Assembly (NCBI RefSeq): GCF_001730305.1
Contig: NZ_MIJY01000034.1
Span: forward strand, 186,001 to 250,000
DNA: 64,000 bases
Source of the DNA: Enterococcus termitis
Lineage (GTDB): Bacteria > Bacillota > Bacilli > Lactobacillales > Enterococcaceae
Direction of reading: 5' to 3'
Below, piece after piece: positions 25,789-35,787 of the stretch. The notes under the pieces were generated by a model. That model worked only from the letters and a program-made list of their open reading frames with translations, ran no database searches and was not told where the DNA came from. The position numbers and the translations under genes are program-made. The stretch's first letter is position 1. Every line of letters begins with the position of its first letter.

Positions 25789-25805
25789 CGAAATTCAGTA
25801 CGCCG

Positions 25806-26999
25806 TTAGTTTACTTCTCTTGGCGTTGCTTTTTGTTCAAGCTCTTTCAATGTTTTTTGCGGACTTTTCACTTTACTTAGGAAAATCATCGCAGCAATAA
25901 TGTATGGTTTGTAGCTTGCTTCTTTATATAATGGTACACGGTAGCGATCAAATACAGATGCTTCCACTTCTCCTTCTTCACAACTAACACCCGTAATATC
26001 TGCAGGTAAACAGTGTAAATACAAGGCTTTGCCATCTTTAGTCGTTTTCATTAATTCTTCTGTACATTCCCAATCTTTGTGGTTCGCATTTTGAGCAAGC
26101 AATTCTTTTTCTAATTTATCAATGCCGTCAAAATCTCCATTCCCATATAAATCAGTTCGTTTTTCCATCATGGCAAATGGCGCCCAGCTCTTAGGATATA
26201 CGATATCTGCATCTTTAAAGGCTTCCGCCATGCTATTTGTTTTAGTAAATGAGCCACCAGCTTCTGCTGCATTTTTCTTCGCAACTTCTTCAACTTCCGG
26301 CATGATTTCATACCCTTCTGGATGAGCTAACACAACGTCCATACCTAAACGAGTCATTAAACCAACGATTCCTTGCGGTACAGATAATGGTTTGCCGTAA
26401 GAGGGTGAATAGGCCCAAGTCATGGCGATTTTTTTGCCTTTAAGGTTTTCAATTCCGCCAAATTCATGGATCAAATGGAGTGCATCTGCCATTGATTGCG
26501 TTGGGTGATCGATATCACATTGCAAATTGACTAACGTTGGACGTTGCTCCAACACACCATCCTTATGTCCTTCTTGAACAGATTCAGATACTTCGTGCAT
26601 GTACGTATTTCCTTTTCCGATATACATATCATCACGAATTCCAATAATATCTGCCATGAATGAAATCATGTTTGCAGTTTCACGAACGGTTTCACCATGA
26701 GAAATTTGGCTTTTGCCTTCATCTAAATCTTGCACTTCTAAGCCTAAAAGGTTACAAGCAGAAGCAAAGCTAAAGCGAGTTCTTGTAGAGTTATCACGGA
26801 ATAATGAAATACCTAAACCACTATCGAAGATTTTTGTTGAAATATTATTTTCACGTAAATAGCGTAACGTATCAGCAACTGTAAAGACTGCTTCTAATTC
26901 ATCACGTGTTTTTTCCCATGTTAAGAAAAAGTCATTTTCGTACATTTTATCAAATTCTAATTTGTCCAATTTTTCAATATATTCGTTAAACGTTTTCAT
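25806..26999 (-). CDS. ygeW: Knotted carbamoyltransferase YgeW
   Basis: 397 residues of the aspartate/ornithine carbamoyltransferase superfamily. The carbamoyl-phosphate motif is DNSTRTRFSFASA (about residues 70-82), followed by HPTQSMAD and HCLPADI near the C-terminus. YgeW has a deep trefoil knot and is characteristic of SDMH/purine clusters. In this pathway it would run in the phosphorolytic direction, releasing carbamoyl phosphate from a ureido intermediate for ArcC. Distinct from ArgF: no arginine genes are present. Confidence 0.93.
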   Translation of the reverse strand: MKTFNEYIEKLDKLEFDKMYENDFFLTWEKTRDELEAVFTVADTLRYLRENNISTKIFDSGLGISLFRDNSTRTRFSFASACNLLGLEVQDLDEGKSQISHGETVRETANMISFMADIIGIRDDMYIGKGNTYMHEVSESVQEGHKDGVLEQRPTLVNLQCDIDHPTQSMADALHLIHEFGGIENLKGKKIAMTWAYSPSYGKPLSVPQGIVGLMTRLGMDVVLAHPEGYEIMPEVEEVAKKNAAEAGGSFTKTNSMAEAFKDADIVYPKSWAPFAMMEKRTDLYGNGDFDGIDKLEKELLAQNANHKDWECTEELMKTTKDGKALYLHCLPADITGVSCEEGEVEASVFDRYRVPLYKEASYKPYIIAAMIFLSKVKSPQKTLKELEQKATPREVN

Positions 27000-27115
27000 A
27001 TTCGTTCTCCCTTTTGATTAGTGATAGCGAATCGATTATCCCGACGCCCTTTACACATCGGGATAACCATTCGATGATTCCTATTGTCTTTGTACCTGTT
27101 TCTACTGGTAAATGA

Positions 27116-28432
27116 TTAGTTATTTTCGCAATAAACGCTTGGTAATGCTGCATAAACTGCCGCACAGCGAACCAAATCGTCTTTCCATGTTTTTTCATTT
27201 GGCGCATGTGCTTGAGCTTCAGCACCTGGACCAAATCCAATACAAGGAATCCCATTACGACCCATGATCGATACACCATTTGTTGAGAAGGTCCATTTAT
27301 CAAGAAGCGGACGCGCTTTACGCATGTCGATTGTTTCTTTTGACCCTTCACGTTCTTCACCATATAGGTTTCTGTGCGTTTCCATCAACGCTTTTGTCAC
27401 GCCGTGATCTTCTGGAATGACCCACGTTGGGAAGTAGCATTCGATTGGATAAGATAATCCTGTGTATGATGGACGATCGTAGTCATACATTGAGACAACA
27501 ACATCATCCCCATATTTTTTCACTGCCGGTAATTGACGGATTTCTTCTAAACAACTTTCCCAGGTTTCGCCTGCGGTCATACGACGGTCTAATGATACTG
27601 TACAACCATCTGCAACGGCACAACGGCTTGGAGATGAGTGGAAAATTTGTGATGCTGTAACTGTTCCACGACCCAAGAAACGAGCTTCTTTCCATTCTGG
27701 ATTATATTTTGGATCAAGCATGCGAACCAAGCCTCTGATTGCAGTGCTTTCTGTATCTCCGTTATTATTTAATGCGCGTACATCTTGTAAAATATCTGCC
27801 ATTTTATAAATCGCGTTATCACCACGCTCTGGTGCCGAACCATGACAAGAAACCCCTTTCACTTCTACTTTGATTTCCATCCGACCACGTTGCCCACGGT
27901 AGATTCCGCCATCCGTCGGTTCAGTTGATACAACAAATTCCGGACGAATATTGTCTTCTTTGATGATATATTGCCAGCACAAGCCGTCACAATCTTCTTC
28001 TTGAACCGTAACTGTTACCAATGCTGTATATTTTTCTGATAACAAGCCTAAATCTTTCATGATTTTTGCGCCGTAAATTGCTGAAACGATCCCACCTTCT
28101 TGGTCAGAAGTTCCACGCCCGCCGATTTCAGTATCCGTTTCATAGCCATCATATGGATCGAATTCCCAGTTGCTCATTTCACCGATTCCAACTGTATCCA
28201 TATGTCCATCAAAGGCAATCAGTTTTTTCCCTGTGCCCATATAGCCTAATAAATTTCCTTGAGGATCGACTTCGATTTTGTCGAATCCTAATTTGGTCAT
28301 TTCTGCTTTGGCCCGATCCATTTTTGCGCCTTCTTCAGCACTTTCTCCCGGAATTTTTACTAAATCACGTAAAAATTTAATCATGTCTTCTCTATAACCT
28401 TCTGCTGCTGTGTTAATTGCTTTGAAATCCAT
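27116..28432 (-). CDS. ygeY: YgeY family M20 selenium metabolism-linked hydrolase
   Basis: 438 residues of the M20/ArgE zinc amidohydrolase family. Metal ligands are visible in [22 protein letters not shown] and TVQEEDCDG, with a dimerisation domain around residues 180-300. Family members in such clusters hydrolyse a ureido or amide intermediate of purine breakdown. It is followed 116 bp later by ygeW and preceded by dpaL at 6 bp, so one transcript is likely. Confidence 0.93.
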   Translation of the reverse strand: MDFKAINTAAEGYREDMIKFLRDLVKIPGESAEEGAKMDRAKAEMTKLGFDKIEVDPQGNLLGYMGTGKKLIAFDGHMDTVGIGEMSNWEFDPYDGYETDTEIGGRGTSDQEGGIVSAIYGAKIMKDLGLLSEKYTALVTVTVQEEDCDGLCWQYIIKEDNIRPEFVVSTEPTDGGIYRGQRGRMEIKVEVKGVSCHGSAPERGDNAIYKMADILQDVRALNNNGDTESTAIRGLVRMLDPKYNPEWKEARFLGRGTVTASQIFHSSPSRCAVADGCTVSLDRRMTAGETWESCLEEIRQLPAVKKYGDDVVVSMYDYDRPSYTGLSYPIECYFPTWVIPEDHGVTKALMETHRNLYGEEREGSKETIDMRKARPLLDKWTFSTNGVSIMGRNGIPCIGFGPGAEAQAHAPNEKTWKDDLVRCAAVYAALPSVYCENN

Positions 28433-28438
28433 TTACCA

Positions 28439-29632
28439 TTACCCCCATAAGATTTTTTTATAATTATCTGGATCTGTGTCGCCTTCTGTTGAGAACATCA
28501 AAACAGTTGAGTTTTCATCTAGTTTCAATGTGTCACGTAATTCTTTGTATTCAGGATCTTGCATAGCTGTTGCGACTAAGCCCATTGCTACGGCACCTGA
28601 TTCTCCCGAAATAACTTGTGGATCTCCTTTTAATGGAGCACCTAGCATTCTCATTCCTTTTTCTGAAACCCAATCTGGTGCTGAAACAAAAACAGATGTA
28701 TGGTTTTCTAAAATATCGAACGAAATCGTATTCGGCTCGCCACAAGCAAGTCCTGCCATGATTGTTTGCAGATCACCTTCGACAAAACGGATTTTTCCAT
28801 CTTTTTCAATCGCTGATTTATATAAACAATCTGCTGCCTGTGCTTCAACCACAACCATCGTTGGCGGGTTATCAGGATAAAGATTAGCGAAATAACCTAC
28901 GACTGCTCCTGCTAGACTTCCAACACCAGCTTGTACAAATACATGTGTTGGACGTTTATTGCCTGCGGCTTCTAATTGTTTTGAAGCCTCTAAAGCCATC
29001 GTGCCATACCCCTGCATAATCCATGTTGGGATTTTTTCATAACCATCCCAAGCGGTATCTTGAACCATGACACCGTTTTCAGTTTCTTCAGCCATCTTGT
29101 TGGCCATCCGTACACACTCGTCATAGTTGACTTCTTCGATGGTTACTTTAGCGCCTTCTTTTTCAATATTTTCCTTCCGTGTTTGAGTTGAACCTTTCGG
29201 CATTAAAACAACTGATTTTTGTCCTAATTTGTTCGCCGCCCAGGCAACTCCTCGCCCGTGATTTCCATCTGTCGCAGTAAAAAATGTTGCTTGACCAAAC
29301 GCATCACGCAGTTGATCAGAGGTTAAAACATCGTAGGTCAGATCAGCCACATCTTTCCCTAGTTTTTCTGCAATATAGTTTGCCATTGCAAATGAGCCGC
29401 CAAGTACTTTAAACGCATTCAACCCAAAGCGATATGATTCATCTTTGACAAAGAAATCTTTTAGCCCTAGATAAGCTGCCATATTTTTTACCTCAGCCAA
29501 AGGCGTTTGACTGTATTGCGGAAAACTCTGATGAAATGCTAAAGCTTTTTCAATCGAGTCCTTTGACATCAGTGATAGATACTGATCATCTGTTTTTGGC
29601 ATTTCATTTGCCGTCCATTTTATTTTTTCCAA
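28439..29632 (-). CDS. dpaL: Diaminopropionate ammonia-lyase
   Basis: 397-residue fold-type II PLP enzyme. The Schiff-base lysine is in FGLNAFKVLGGSF, TDGNHGRGVAWAA is the phosphate/asparagine loop, and GVGSLAGAVVGYF lies further on. It converts 2,3-diaminopropionate to pyruvate and two ammonia (YgeX/DpaL). In the purine pathway it is the terminal step that yields pyruvate, which the nifJ product could use. RidA in the same operon would deal with the released enamine. Confidence 0.94.
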   Translation of the reverse strand: MEKIKWTANEMPKTDDQYLSLMSKDSIEKALAFHQSFPQYSQTPLAEVKNMAAYLGLKDFFVKDESYRFGLNAFKVLGGSFAMANYIAEKLGKDVADLTYDVLTSDQLRDAFGQATFFTATDGNHGRGVAWAANKLGQKSVVLMPKGSTQTRKENIEKEGAKVTIEEVNYDECVRMANKMAEETENGVMVQDTAWDGYEKIPTWIMQGYGTMALEASKQLEAAGNKRPTHVFVQAGVGSLAGAVVGYFANLYPDNPPTMVVVEAQAADCLYKSAIEKDGKIRFVEGDLQTIMAGLACGEPNTISFDILENHTSVFVSAPDWVSEKGMRMLGAPLKGDPQVISGESGAVAMGLVATAMQDPEYKELRDTLKLDENSTVLMFSTEGDTDPDNYKKILWG

Positions 29633-29666
29633 AAATGTTCCCCTCCGTAGTTAGTATTTAAATCAA

Positions 29667-31067
29667 CTAAGTTGATTGATTCCCTTCATTCATAGGATCG
29701 ATCTTGCGGAAAACGAAGTTCCCTTGCTTTTCAGTGATTACGTGACCAGCTTCAGCAACCTTTTGCCCTCGCAGATACACAGCTCTCGCTGATCCTTGTG
29801 TTTCAAAACCGTCATATGGTGTATAATCGACATTTTGTAGCTGCGTTGCTGCTGAAATTACACCACTTGTTTCAGGATCCCAAATGACGATATCCGCATC
29901 ACTACCTGTCTGAACAATCCCTTTTTGAGGATATAAAGCAAATTGCTTCGCAATGTCTTCAGACAATAAGGCGACCATTCGTTCTAAGGAGATTTTGCCG
30001 GTCGTTACGCCATAGGTATAAATCAGCTCCGGACGCGTTTCTACTCCCGGCATTCCATTCGGAATTTTGCTGAAATCTTCTCTGCCAATCGTTTTTTGTC
30101 CCTCAAAATTAAAGCTGCAATGATCCGTAGAAATCGTATTGACTGCACCATTTATAACACCTGACCATAAAGTCTCTTGATCTTCTAGAGACCGCAAAGG
30201 TGGAGAACAAACGTATTTGGCGCCTTCAAAATTAGGAGCATCATATAGGTGCTCATCCAAGACCAAATATTGCGGACAGGTTTCTACATAGACTTTTTGT
30301 CCTCTTGCACGTGCTCGACCTACTGCTTCTAATGAACGTTTTGTGCTTAGGTGAACAATATTTACCGGAAGGTCAGCTAAATGTGCAATCATCAAGTAAC
30401 GTTCTACAGCTTCAGCTTCTACTGAATCTGGTCTAGTTAGAGGATGATAATGTGGACTTAGTTTTCCCTCTGAGACAAATTTTGCGATCATCTCATTGAC
30501 CATGTCGCCATTTTCACAATGTATGCCAAGCATTCCCTGATAGTTACGAATCTCCTCCATCGCCTCGAATATCTCCGCATCTTTTGTACGTAAGTTATCG
30601 TAAGCCATGTACATTTTAAACGAAGTAATACCAGCGTCGATCATCTCTTTGATTTCTGCCTTAATTTCAGGATTCCACTCAATAATCGACATATGGTAGG
30701 TGTAATCGCACGAGCTATTGCCTTGTGCCAGCTTATCCCAAGAGGCTAAACAGTCTTTCAAGGAACTGCCTTTGTTTGGTGTTGCCATGTCGATAACCGT
30801 CGTTGTTCCTTTGGCTACGGCTGCTTTACTGCCGGTGGTGAAATTGTCTGCAGTTCCCATCGATCCTTTGCCATTGTTTAACTCTAAATGTGTATGTGCA
30901 TCAATAAATCCTGGCAGTAGAAAACATCCGGAGACATTTTCTACTGTAGAATCATTGACCGTTAAGTTTGTGCCCATTTCCACTATTTTTTCGCCATCGA
31001 TTCGGACATCTAATTGACGGCGCTCGTTTGCGGATACCACTACTCCGCCATTTAAAAGAATAGACAT
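29667..31067 (-). CDS. hydA: Dihydropyrimidinase/hydantoinase family amidohydrolase
   Basis: 466 residues. The N-terminal metal site is GFIDAHTHLE, the carbamylated lysine is in SFKMYMAY, further histidines are in GIHCENGD and VHLSTKRS, and the catalytic Asp is in ISTDHCSF. It opens cyclic ureide (hydantoin/dihydropyrimidine-like) rings. In the SDMH/purine context this protein is the HyuA homologue that acts after purine-ring reduction or opening. Gap to dpaL is 34 bp. Confidence 0.92.
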   Translation of the reverse strand: MSILLNGGVVVSANERRQLDVRIDGEKIVEMGTNLTVNDSTVENVSGCFLLPGFIDAHTHLELNNGKGSMGTADNFTTGSKAAVAKGTTTVIDMATPNKGSSLKDCLASWDKLAQGNSSCDYTYHMSIIEWNPEIKAEIKEMIDAGITSFKMYMAYDNLRTKDAEIFEAMEEIRNYQGMLGIHCENGDMVNEMIAKFVSEGKLSPHYHPLTRPDSVEAEAVERYLMIAHLADLPVNIVHLSTKRSLEAVGRARARGQKVYVETCPQYLVLDEHLYDAPNFEGAKYVCSPPLRSLEDQETLWSGVINGAVNTISTDHCSFNFEGQKTIGREDFSKIPNGMPGVETRPELIYTYGVTTGKISLERMVALLSEDIAKQFALYPQKGIVQTGSDADIVIWDPETSGVISAATQLQNVDYTPYDGFETQGSARAVYLRGQKVAEAGHVITEKQGNFVFRKIDPMNEGNQST

Positions 31068-31116
31068 TTTTTAACCTCCATCAATTCAGAAGTTGTTTTT
31101 GCGCAACTCATGTCTT

Positions 31117-34100
31117 TTACATTTGCATACAATAATCATAGCTCTCGATCATCGTATCCATCAATTCAATAATATCCGCTGGAATATCCACCCCTTGATC
31201 CGTTAAACGAATCGTTGTGACATTGCCCCATAAACGAACGAGACATGTTTTTTCACGTGGATCAATTACATAGAACCCTGAATTTGTACTATCGTTGAAA
31301 TCTGCTTCTGTATTGAACAAAGTAAATTTGTCTTTGTATGGTGCACTTGCATAAGGACAGAAGGTCTCACAGTTCCCACATTCATTACACATCCGATCGA
31401 CATGGACAATTTGCGGTTGACCTTTGACAGTCACAACGATGTTGGCACGATTTGGACAAACATCCATACAGGATTCACAAATCGTTGAACATTCTAAACA
31501 GTTACTTGCTTGTCCACATAGTGCTTCATTAGGTTCAAGAATCCCGCGTTTGTTGCGGACAAAAGCCACATCATCATTTAAGTTTGTTTGTTCGTAATGC
31601 TCGTTATGGATCTGACAAATATTTTCAGCGGCTTTTGTTGCATCTGCGATTGCTTCAACGATCGTCGCAGGTCCTAAATTGGCATCACCGATCACGTAAA
31701 CATCTTTTAGATTTGTTTCTAATGTTTCTGGGTTTGAGACAACTTTTCCATATTGATCTGTCGTGATTCCGATAGACTGATAGAAATCAGTATCCACCTT
31801 CTCACCAACAGCGGCAATAACAGTATCTGCAGATACTTCTGTCAGTTCGCCAGTTCCAACAGGTCTACGTCGTCCAGAAGCATCACGTTCACCTAAACGC
31901 ATTTTTTCACAAGTTAAGCGACCATTTTCTAATTTGATCGGTGATAATAGCTCTAAGAATTCTACGCCATCTTCTAAAGCGAAATACAATTCTTCTTCGT
32001 CTGCTGGCATATTCCGTTTGTCTCTACGATAAACAACAGAAACTTTTTTCACACCTGGCAGCGTCGTCGCAGCTCTAGCACAATCCATCGCCGTATTTCC
32101 TCCGCCGACAACAACAATTTGTTCTCCATAAGGATTGACTTGTGTATTTTCACGATTTGCTTTTAAGAATTCAAGTGAATTGATTGTTTCACCAGCTTCT
32201 AGTCTTAATTTTCCATGTTTCCACGCACCGATGGCATAAATCACATTTGTATAGCCTTGTGTTCTTAGTTCTTCTAAACTTGGTGCAGCTTGTCCAGTTT
32301 TAAATTCAGCCCCCATGAATTTTGCCATTTCTACATCATTTTGAACTGATTTCATTGAGATTCTAAATTCTGGAACAATTTGGCTACAAACCCCGCCAAT
32401 CGTCTCTGCTTTTTCAAAAACGGTGACTGGCATTCCTTCACGAGCAAGTAGATACCCGGCTGAAATCCCGGCTGGTCCGCCACCAACAACAGCGGTTTTA
32501 ACAGCATCTTTCTTCTGAATCGGTTTTTGCATTGAAGCCATTAATTCATCATAGGCATGTTCTGCTGCTTCTAATTTTGCTTCACGGATTTTAATCGATC
32601 CCTCGTAAAATTGACGTGTACATTTTGTCATACATGGATGTGCACAAATAGTACCTGTAATAAACGGCAATGGATTTTTATCCACGATTACCTTCAACGC
32701 TTCTAAATAGTTTCCTTCACTCACATAACGAAGATACGCTGGAATATCCTGATTGATTGGACAGCCGCCGTCACTTCGACAAGGCGCCGTATAACAGTTG
32801 GTCAAAGGTACAGTCGCCCGTAATTTAGGACTTTCTGATAATTTTATTGACTTTTTATAACGTCCCTGCGTTTTTGCTTTTTCAACAATTTTTGTTAGTT
32901 TATCTAGGTCCACTTGAACTGTCGTTGGATAATCTGATTCACCAAGTAAGTTTGCAACTTGATTCATCCGTTGATAACCACCTGGTTTCAACAATGTCGT
33001 TGCCATTGTAATCGGCCAAATTCCTGCATCGAAAATTTCTTTAATATTGAAAATGTCTGCACCGCCGGAATACGAAATTTGTAATTTACCATCAAACGCA
33101 TCTGATAGTTTTTTTGCTAAAGAAATACTCAATGGGAATAACGAACGTCCCGACATATACATTTCATCACCAGGCAGCTCATCTTCTGCAATCCCAACTG
33201 GAAAAGTATTCGTGATTTTCACGCCAAAATTAAGTCCTTTGCTATCAGCTAGCTTCTGTAAACGAGTAAGCATCGGTACCGCATCTTCAAACTGCAAATC
33301 TTCAAGAAAATGATGGTCGTCAAATACCATATAATCAAAGCCCAGTTCATCCATCGTTTGGCGAGTATATTCGTACCCTAACATGGTTGGGTTACACTTA
33401 ATAAATGAATTAAGTCCTTTCGTCTCAAGTAAATAGGTGGTAATTCGTTCAATTTCATCAGAAGGACACCCATGCAATGTGGAAAGAGTGATTGAACGGC
33501 AAACCTTCGGACTAATAGCATCAATATATGCTTTATCAATCTGTTTAAACTGAGGTAAATAGTTATACGCTGCTTCAAGGCATTCCTGCCAGATTGGAGT
33601 ATTTTCAGCATTTTGCATATCTGTAATGTATTTATCCACTTTCGGTGATTGGATTCCTGCCAAGTCATAGCCCACACTCATATTAAAAATAAAGCCATCT
33701 GGATCCCCCAAACCTAATTCTTTACTCAATATTTTTAAAATAAACCACGCTTTTACATATTCGTCATAGGCTTCTGGCACGCGTAACTCTGTTGACCATT
33801 CGACGTTGTAACATTCATCTGCTGCAGTGATACAGGGTTTACTGACTGGTAAATCTTCGCCATCAATAATTTGAACGGTTTTGACTTCAAAAAAGCGAGA
33901 GCCAGTTAAATAAGAAGCAATGATATTTTGCGATAATTGTGTATGCGGACCAGCTGCTGGACCACATGGTGTTTCCATTTTCTCTCCAAAAAGCGGAATC
34001 GTTTTTGTTGGATCTGCTTTATAAAACTTCCTTACACCAAATATTGTTGATTCGTTTTTGTATTCATTCAAAATCCAGTTCAATAACCCATCGACCGAAA

Positions 34101-34131
34101 TCGGGTGCATGATGTCACTCATGTTTGTCAC
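31117..34131 (-). CDS. ygfK: YgfK, putative selenate reductase-named flavoprotein
   Basis: 1004 residues. The N-terminal 430 residues resemble the FMN barrel of dihydropyrimidine dehydrogenase-type enzymes (FGEKMETPCGPAAGPHTQLS, SYSGGADIFNIKE). The middle is a GltD-like module with cysteines (CRSDGGCPINQ, GTICAHPCMTKC), FAD (VVGGGPAGISAG) and NADPH (VVVGGGNTAMDCARAA) motifs. The C-terminus has two 4Fe-4S motifs (CSTICESCMDVCPN, CNECGNCETFCP). The historical name reflects an E. coli link to selenate, but the layout and cluster point to reduction of a purine or derived ring. It could accept electrons from NADPH or flavodoxin. Confidence 0.93.
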   Translation of the reverse strand: MTNMSDIMHPISVDGLLNWILNEYKNESTIFGVRKFYKADPTKTIPLFGEKMETPCGPAAGPHTQLSQNIIASYLTGSRFFEVKTVQIIDGEDLPVSKPCITAADECYNVEWSTELRVPEAYDEYVKAWFILKILSKELGLGDPDGFIFNMSVGYDLAGIQSPKVDKYITDMQNAENTPIWQECLEAAYNYLPQFKQIDKAYIDAISPKVCRSITLSTLHGCPSDEIERITTYLLETKGLNSFIKCNPTMLGYEYTRQTMDELGFDYMVFDDHHFLEDLQFEDAVPMLTRLQKLADSKGLNFGVKITNTFPVGIAEDELPGDEMYMSGRSLFPLSISLAKKLSDAFDGKLQISYSGGADIFNIKEIFDAGIWPITMATTLLKPGGYQRMNQVANLLGESDYPTTVQVDLDKLTKIVEKAKTQGRYKKSIKLSESPKLRATVPLTNCYTAPCRSDGGCPINQDIPAYLRYVSEGNYLEALKVIVDKNPLPFITGTICAHPCMTKCTRQFYEGSIKIREAKLEAAEHAYDELMASMQKPIQKKDAVKTAVVGGGPAGISAGYLLAREGMPVTVFEKAETIGGVCSQIVPEFRISMKSVQNDVEMAKFMGAEFKTGQAAPSLEELRTQGYTNVIYAIGAWKHGKLRLEAGETINSLEFLKANRENTQVNPYGEQIVVVGGGNTAMDCARAATTLPGVKKVSVVYRRDKRNMPADEEELYFALEDGVEFLELLSPIKLENGRLTCEKMRLGERDASGRRRPVGTGELTEVSADTVIAAVGEKVDTDFYQSIGITTDQYGKVVSNPETLETNLKDVYVIGDANLGPATIVEAIADATKAAENICQIHNEHYEQTNLNDDVAFVRNKRGILEPNEALCGQASNCLECSTICESCMDVCPNRANIVVTVKGQPQIVHVDRMCNECGNCETFCPYASAPYKDKFTLFNTEADFNDSTNSGFYVIDPREKTCLVRLWGNVTTIRLTDQGVDIPADIIELMDTMIESYDYCMQM

Positions 34132-34160
34132 TCCTTTTTATTTTATACTTATCATTGCAA

Positions 34161-34211
34161 CTGAAACAAAGGCGTTGATCCGCTGTACAATGATCAAAAC
34201 ATTTGTTTCAG
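34161..34211 (-). other. Intercistronic hairpin between ssnA and ygfK
   Basis: CTGAAACAAA (34161-34170) and TTTGTTTCAG (34202-34211) are perfect arms with an inner GTTGATC/GATCAA pair. No T tail follows on the minus strand. It probably affects mRNA stability or relative expression rather than terminating. Confidence 0.5.
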
Positions 34212-34231
34212 CACGTTTTTCTTTTCACTGT

Positions 34232-35566
34232 CTAAGCGTTGATCCGATTCCAAAGTGATTGCGCTTGTGCTTGTGCTGCATGCCATATTTTTTCTTCATC
34301 AACACCTTGTACTTCACGATTTCTCATTCGAACCTCGCCATTGATGATCGTATCTGTAACTGCTCCTCCATTCATTCCAAATAGAATATGAGCATTATAA
34401 TTATCTTTAGTCATAGGTGTCGGACCTTTGTAAGCTAAAACAATCACATCCGCTGCTGCACCTTCTTCTATGACACCAAGTTTTTTCTCAAAATAACGAT
34501 TGGCCATTTTAGGATTATTGGTAAAGAGCATTTCAGGAATTTCCGCCCAAGCTGCATTTGGATCTGCCAAATGATGTTTATGAATGATGTTTCCCACCTT
34601 ATAGGATTCTGTCAGATCATTGGTATAGCCATCTGTTCCAAGCCCCATCAAGATGCCATAGTCATTAAACATACGCATTGCCGGCGGACAACCAACCGCA
34701 TTGCCCATATTAGATTCTGGGTTTGTCACAACCATTGTATTGGTATCGCGTAACATTTCCATTTCATGCGGACCAATGTGAATGCAGTGACCAGCCATTG
34801 TTTGTTTCCCTAAAATCCCAAGATCATATAAACGATTGATAATTGGTTTGCCATGTTTTTTCAATGAATCATAGACATCTGCGATATCTTCTGCGATATG
34901 AATATGATAGCCTACGCCTTCTGGAGTATACGCTGCGCAATGTTCTAATGATTTATCTGATAGAGTAAACGCTGCATGCATGCCCATCATTGCTTTTTGC
35001 ATATCGTCGTTTCTAGCAGCACTTGCTTTGATAAAATCAGCGTTTTCCTTAACAGCGGCTTTCATCTTGTCCTCTCCGTCACGATCGGACACTTCATAAC
35101 ATAGACATGTACGAACGCCCAGTTCATCTGCTGCGTTTGATAATTGTGTCAAACTTCCTTCGATAGCTCCATAGCTTGCATGATGATCGAAAACAGTCGT
35201 TACACCATTTTTGATACTGTCTAAATAAGCAATTTTTGCACTATGATAAGAATCGTCTAAATTCAATGTACGATCGATCCGCCACCATTGTCCTTCTAAA
35301 ATATCCATGAAATTTTTAGGATGATAGCCATTAATACTCAATCCTCTGGCAAATGTACTATAGATATGATTATGCATATTGATAAAACCAGGCATGATCA
35401 CGCCACCTTTAGCGTCAATAAACTCTTCCTTTGGAAACTCTTTCCGTAATTCAGCTGTCGTTCCAACTTTTTTAATTGTCTGTCCCTCAATTGCGACACA
35501 GCCATCTTCGAAAAATGTTCCTTGTGCATCTCTAGCAATCAACCGCCCGTTTCCTATTAATAACAT
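34232..35566 (-). CDS. ssnA: SsnA putative aminohydrolase
   Basis: 444 residues of the amidohydrolase superfamily (guanine/chlorohydrolase branch). Metal ligands are in GFINMHNHIYSTFARG, HIHIAEDIAD, GHCIHIG and GLGTDGYTND. It is a standard member of the anaerobic purine clusters, where deamination or hydrolysis of a purine-derived ring is expected. It is the first gene of the long minus-strand block, with a promoter about 190 nt upstream, a perfect palindromic operator and two cre sites in its leader. Confidence 0.93.
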   Translation of the reverse strand: MLLIGNGRLIARDAQGTFFEDGCVAIEGQTIKKVGTTAELRKEFPKEEFIDAKGGVIMPGFINMHNHIYSTFARGLSINGYHPKNFMDILEGQWWRIDRTLNLDDSYHSAKIAYLDSIKNGVTTVFDHHASYGAIEGSLTQLSNAADELGVRTCLCYEVSDRDGEDKMKAAVKENADFIKASAARNDDMQKAMMGMHAAFTLSDKSLEHCAAYTPEGVGYHIHIAEDIADVYDSLKKHGKPIINRLYDLGILGKQTMAGHCIHIGPHEMEMLRDTNTMVVTNPESNMGNAVGCPPAMRMFNDYGILMGLGTDGYTNDLTESYKVGNIIHKHHLADPNAAWAEIPEMLFTNNPKMANRYFEKKLGVIEEGAAADVIVLAYKGPTPMTKDNYNAHILFGMNGGAVTDTIINGEVRMRNREVQGVDEEKIWHAAQAQAQSLWNRINA

Positions 35567-35608
35567 CCTTGCTCCTCCTATTACTTCATTTTATTTTTTT
35601 AAAACCAA

Positions 35609-35622
35609 AGAAATCGCTTTCA
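35609..35622 (-). promoter_or_regulatory. Candidate cre site 2 in ssnA leader
   Basis: Read on the minus strand, TGAAAGCGATTTCT matches the CcpA consensus TGWAARCGYTWNCW at 13 of 14 positions. It lies in the transcribed leader of ssnA, 43 bp before the start codon. Confidence 0.55.
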
Positions 35623-35699
35623 ACAATGATTGTTCAAATATTCACGAAAAGATAAATCGTTGTTCGCTTCTCTCTTTTCTGTTATCCTAAGGCTAAGAA

Positions 35700-35713
35700 T
35701 GAAAGCGTTAGCA
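35700..35713 (+). promoter_or_regulatory. cre site 1 in ssnA leader
   Basis: TGAAAGCGTTAGCA fits the CcpA consensus TGWAARCGYTWNCW at all 14 positions. It is about 35-45 nt downstream of the predicted ssnA transcription start, where CcpA acts as a roadblock. This implies glucose repression of purine catabolism. Confidence 0.75.
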
Positions 35714-35752
35714 TCATTGCTTTCAGCCAACTATTTCCTCTAACTCGAATAA

Positions 35753-35781
35753 ATTATACCACTTAACCTAAAAAAAAACAA
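35753..35781 (-). promoter_or_regulatory. ssnA promoter
   Basis: On the minus strand, TTGTTT (-35, 35776-35781), a 17-bp spacer and an extended -10 TGGTATAAT (hexamer 35753-35758) form a good vegetative promoter for the ssnA block. Confidence 0.7.
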
Positions 35782-35787
35782 TGCTGC

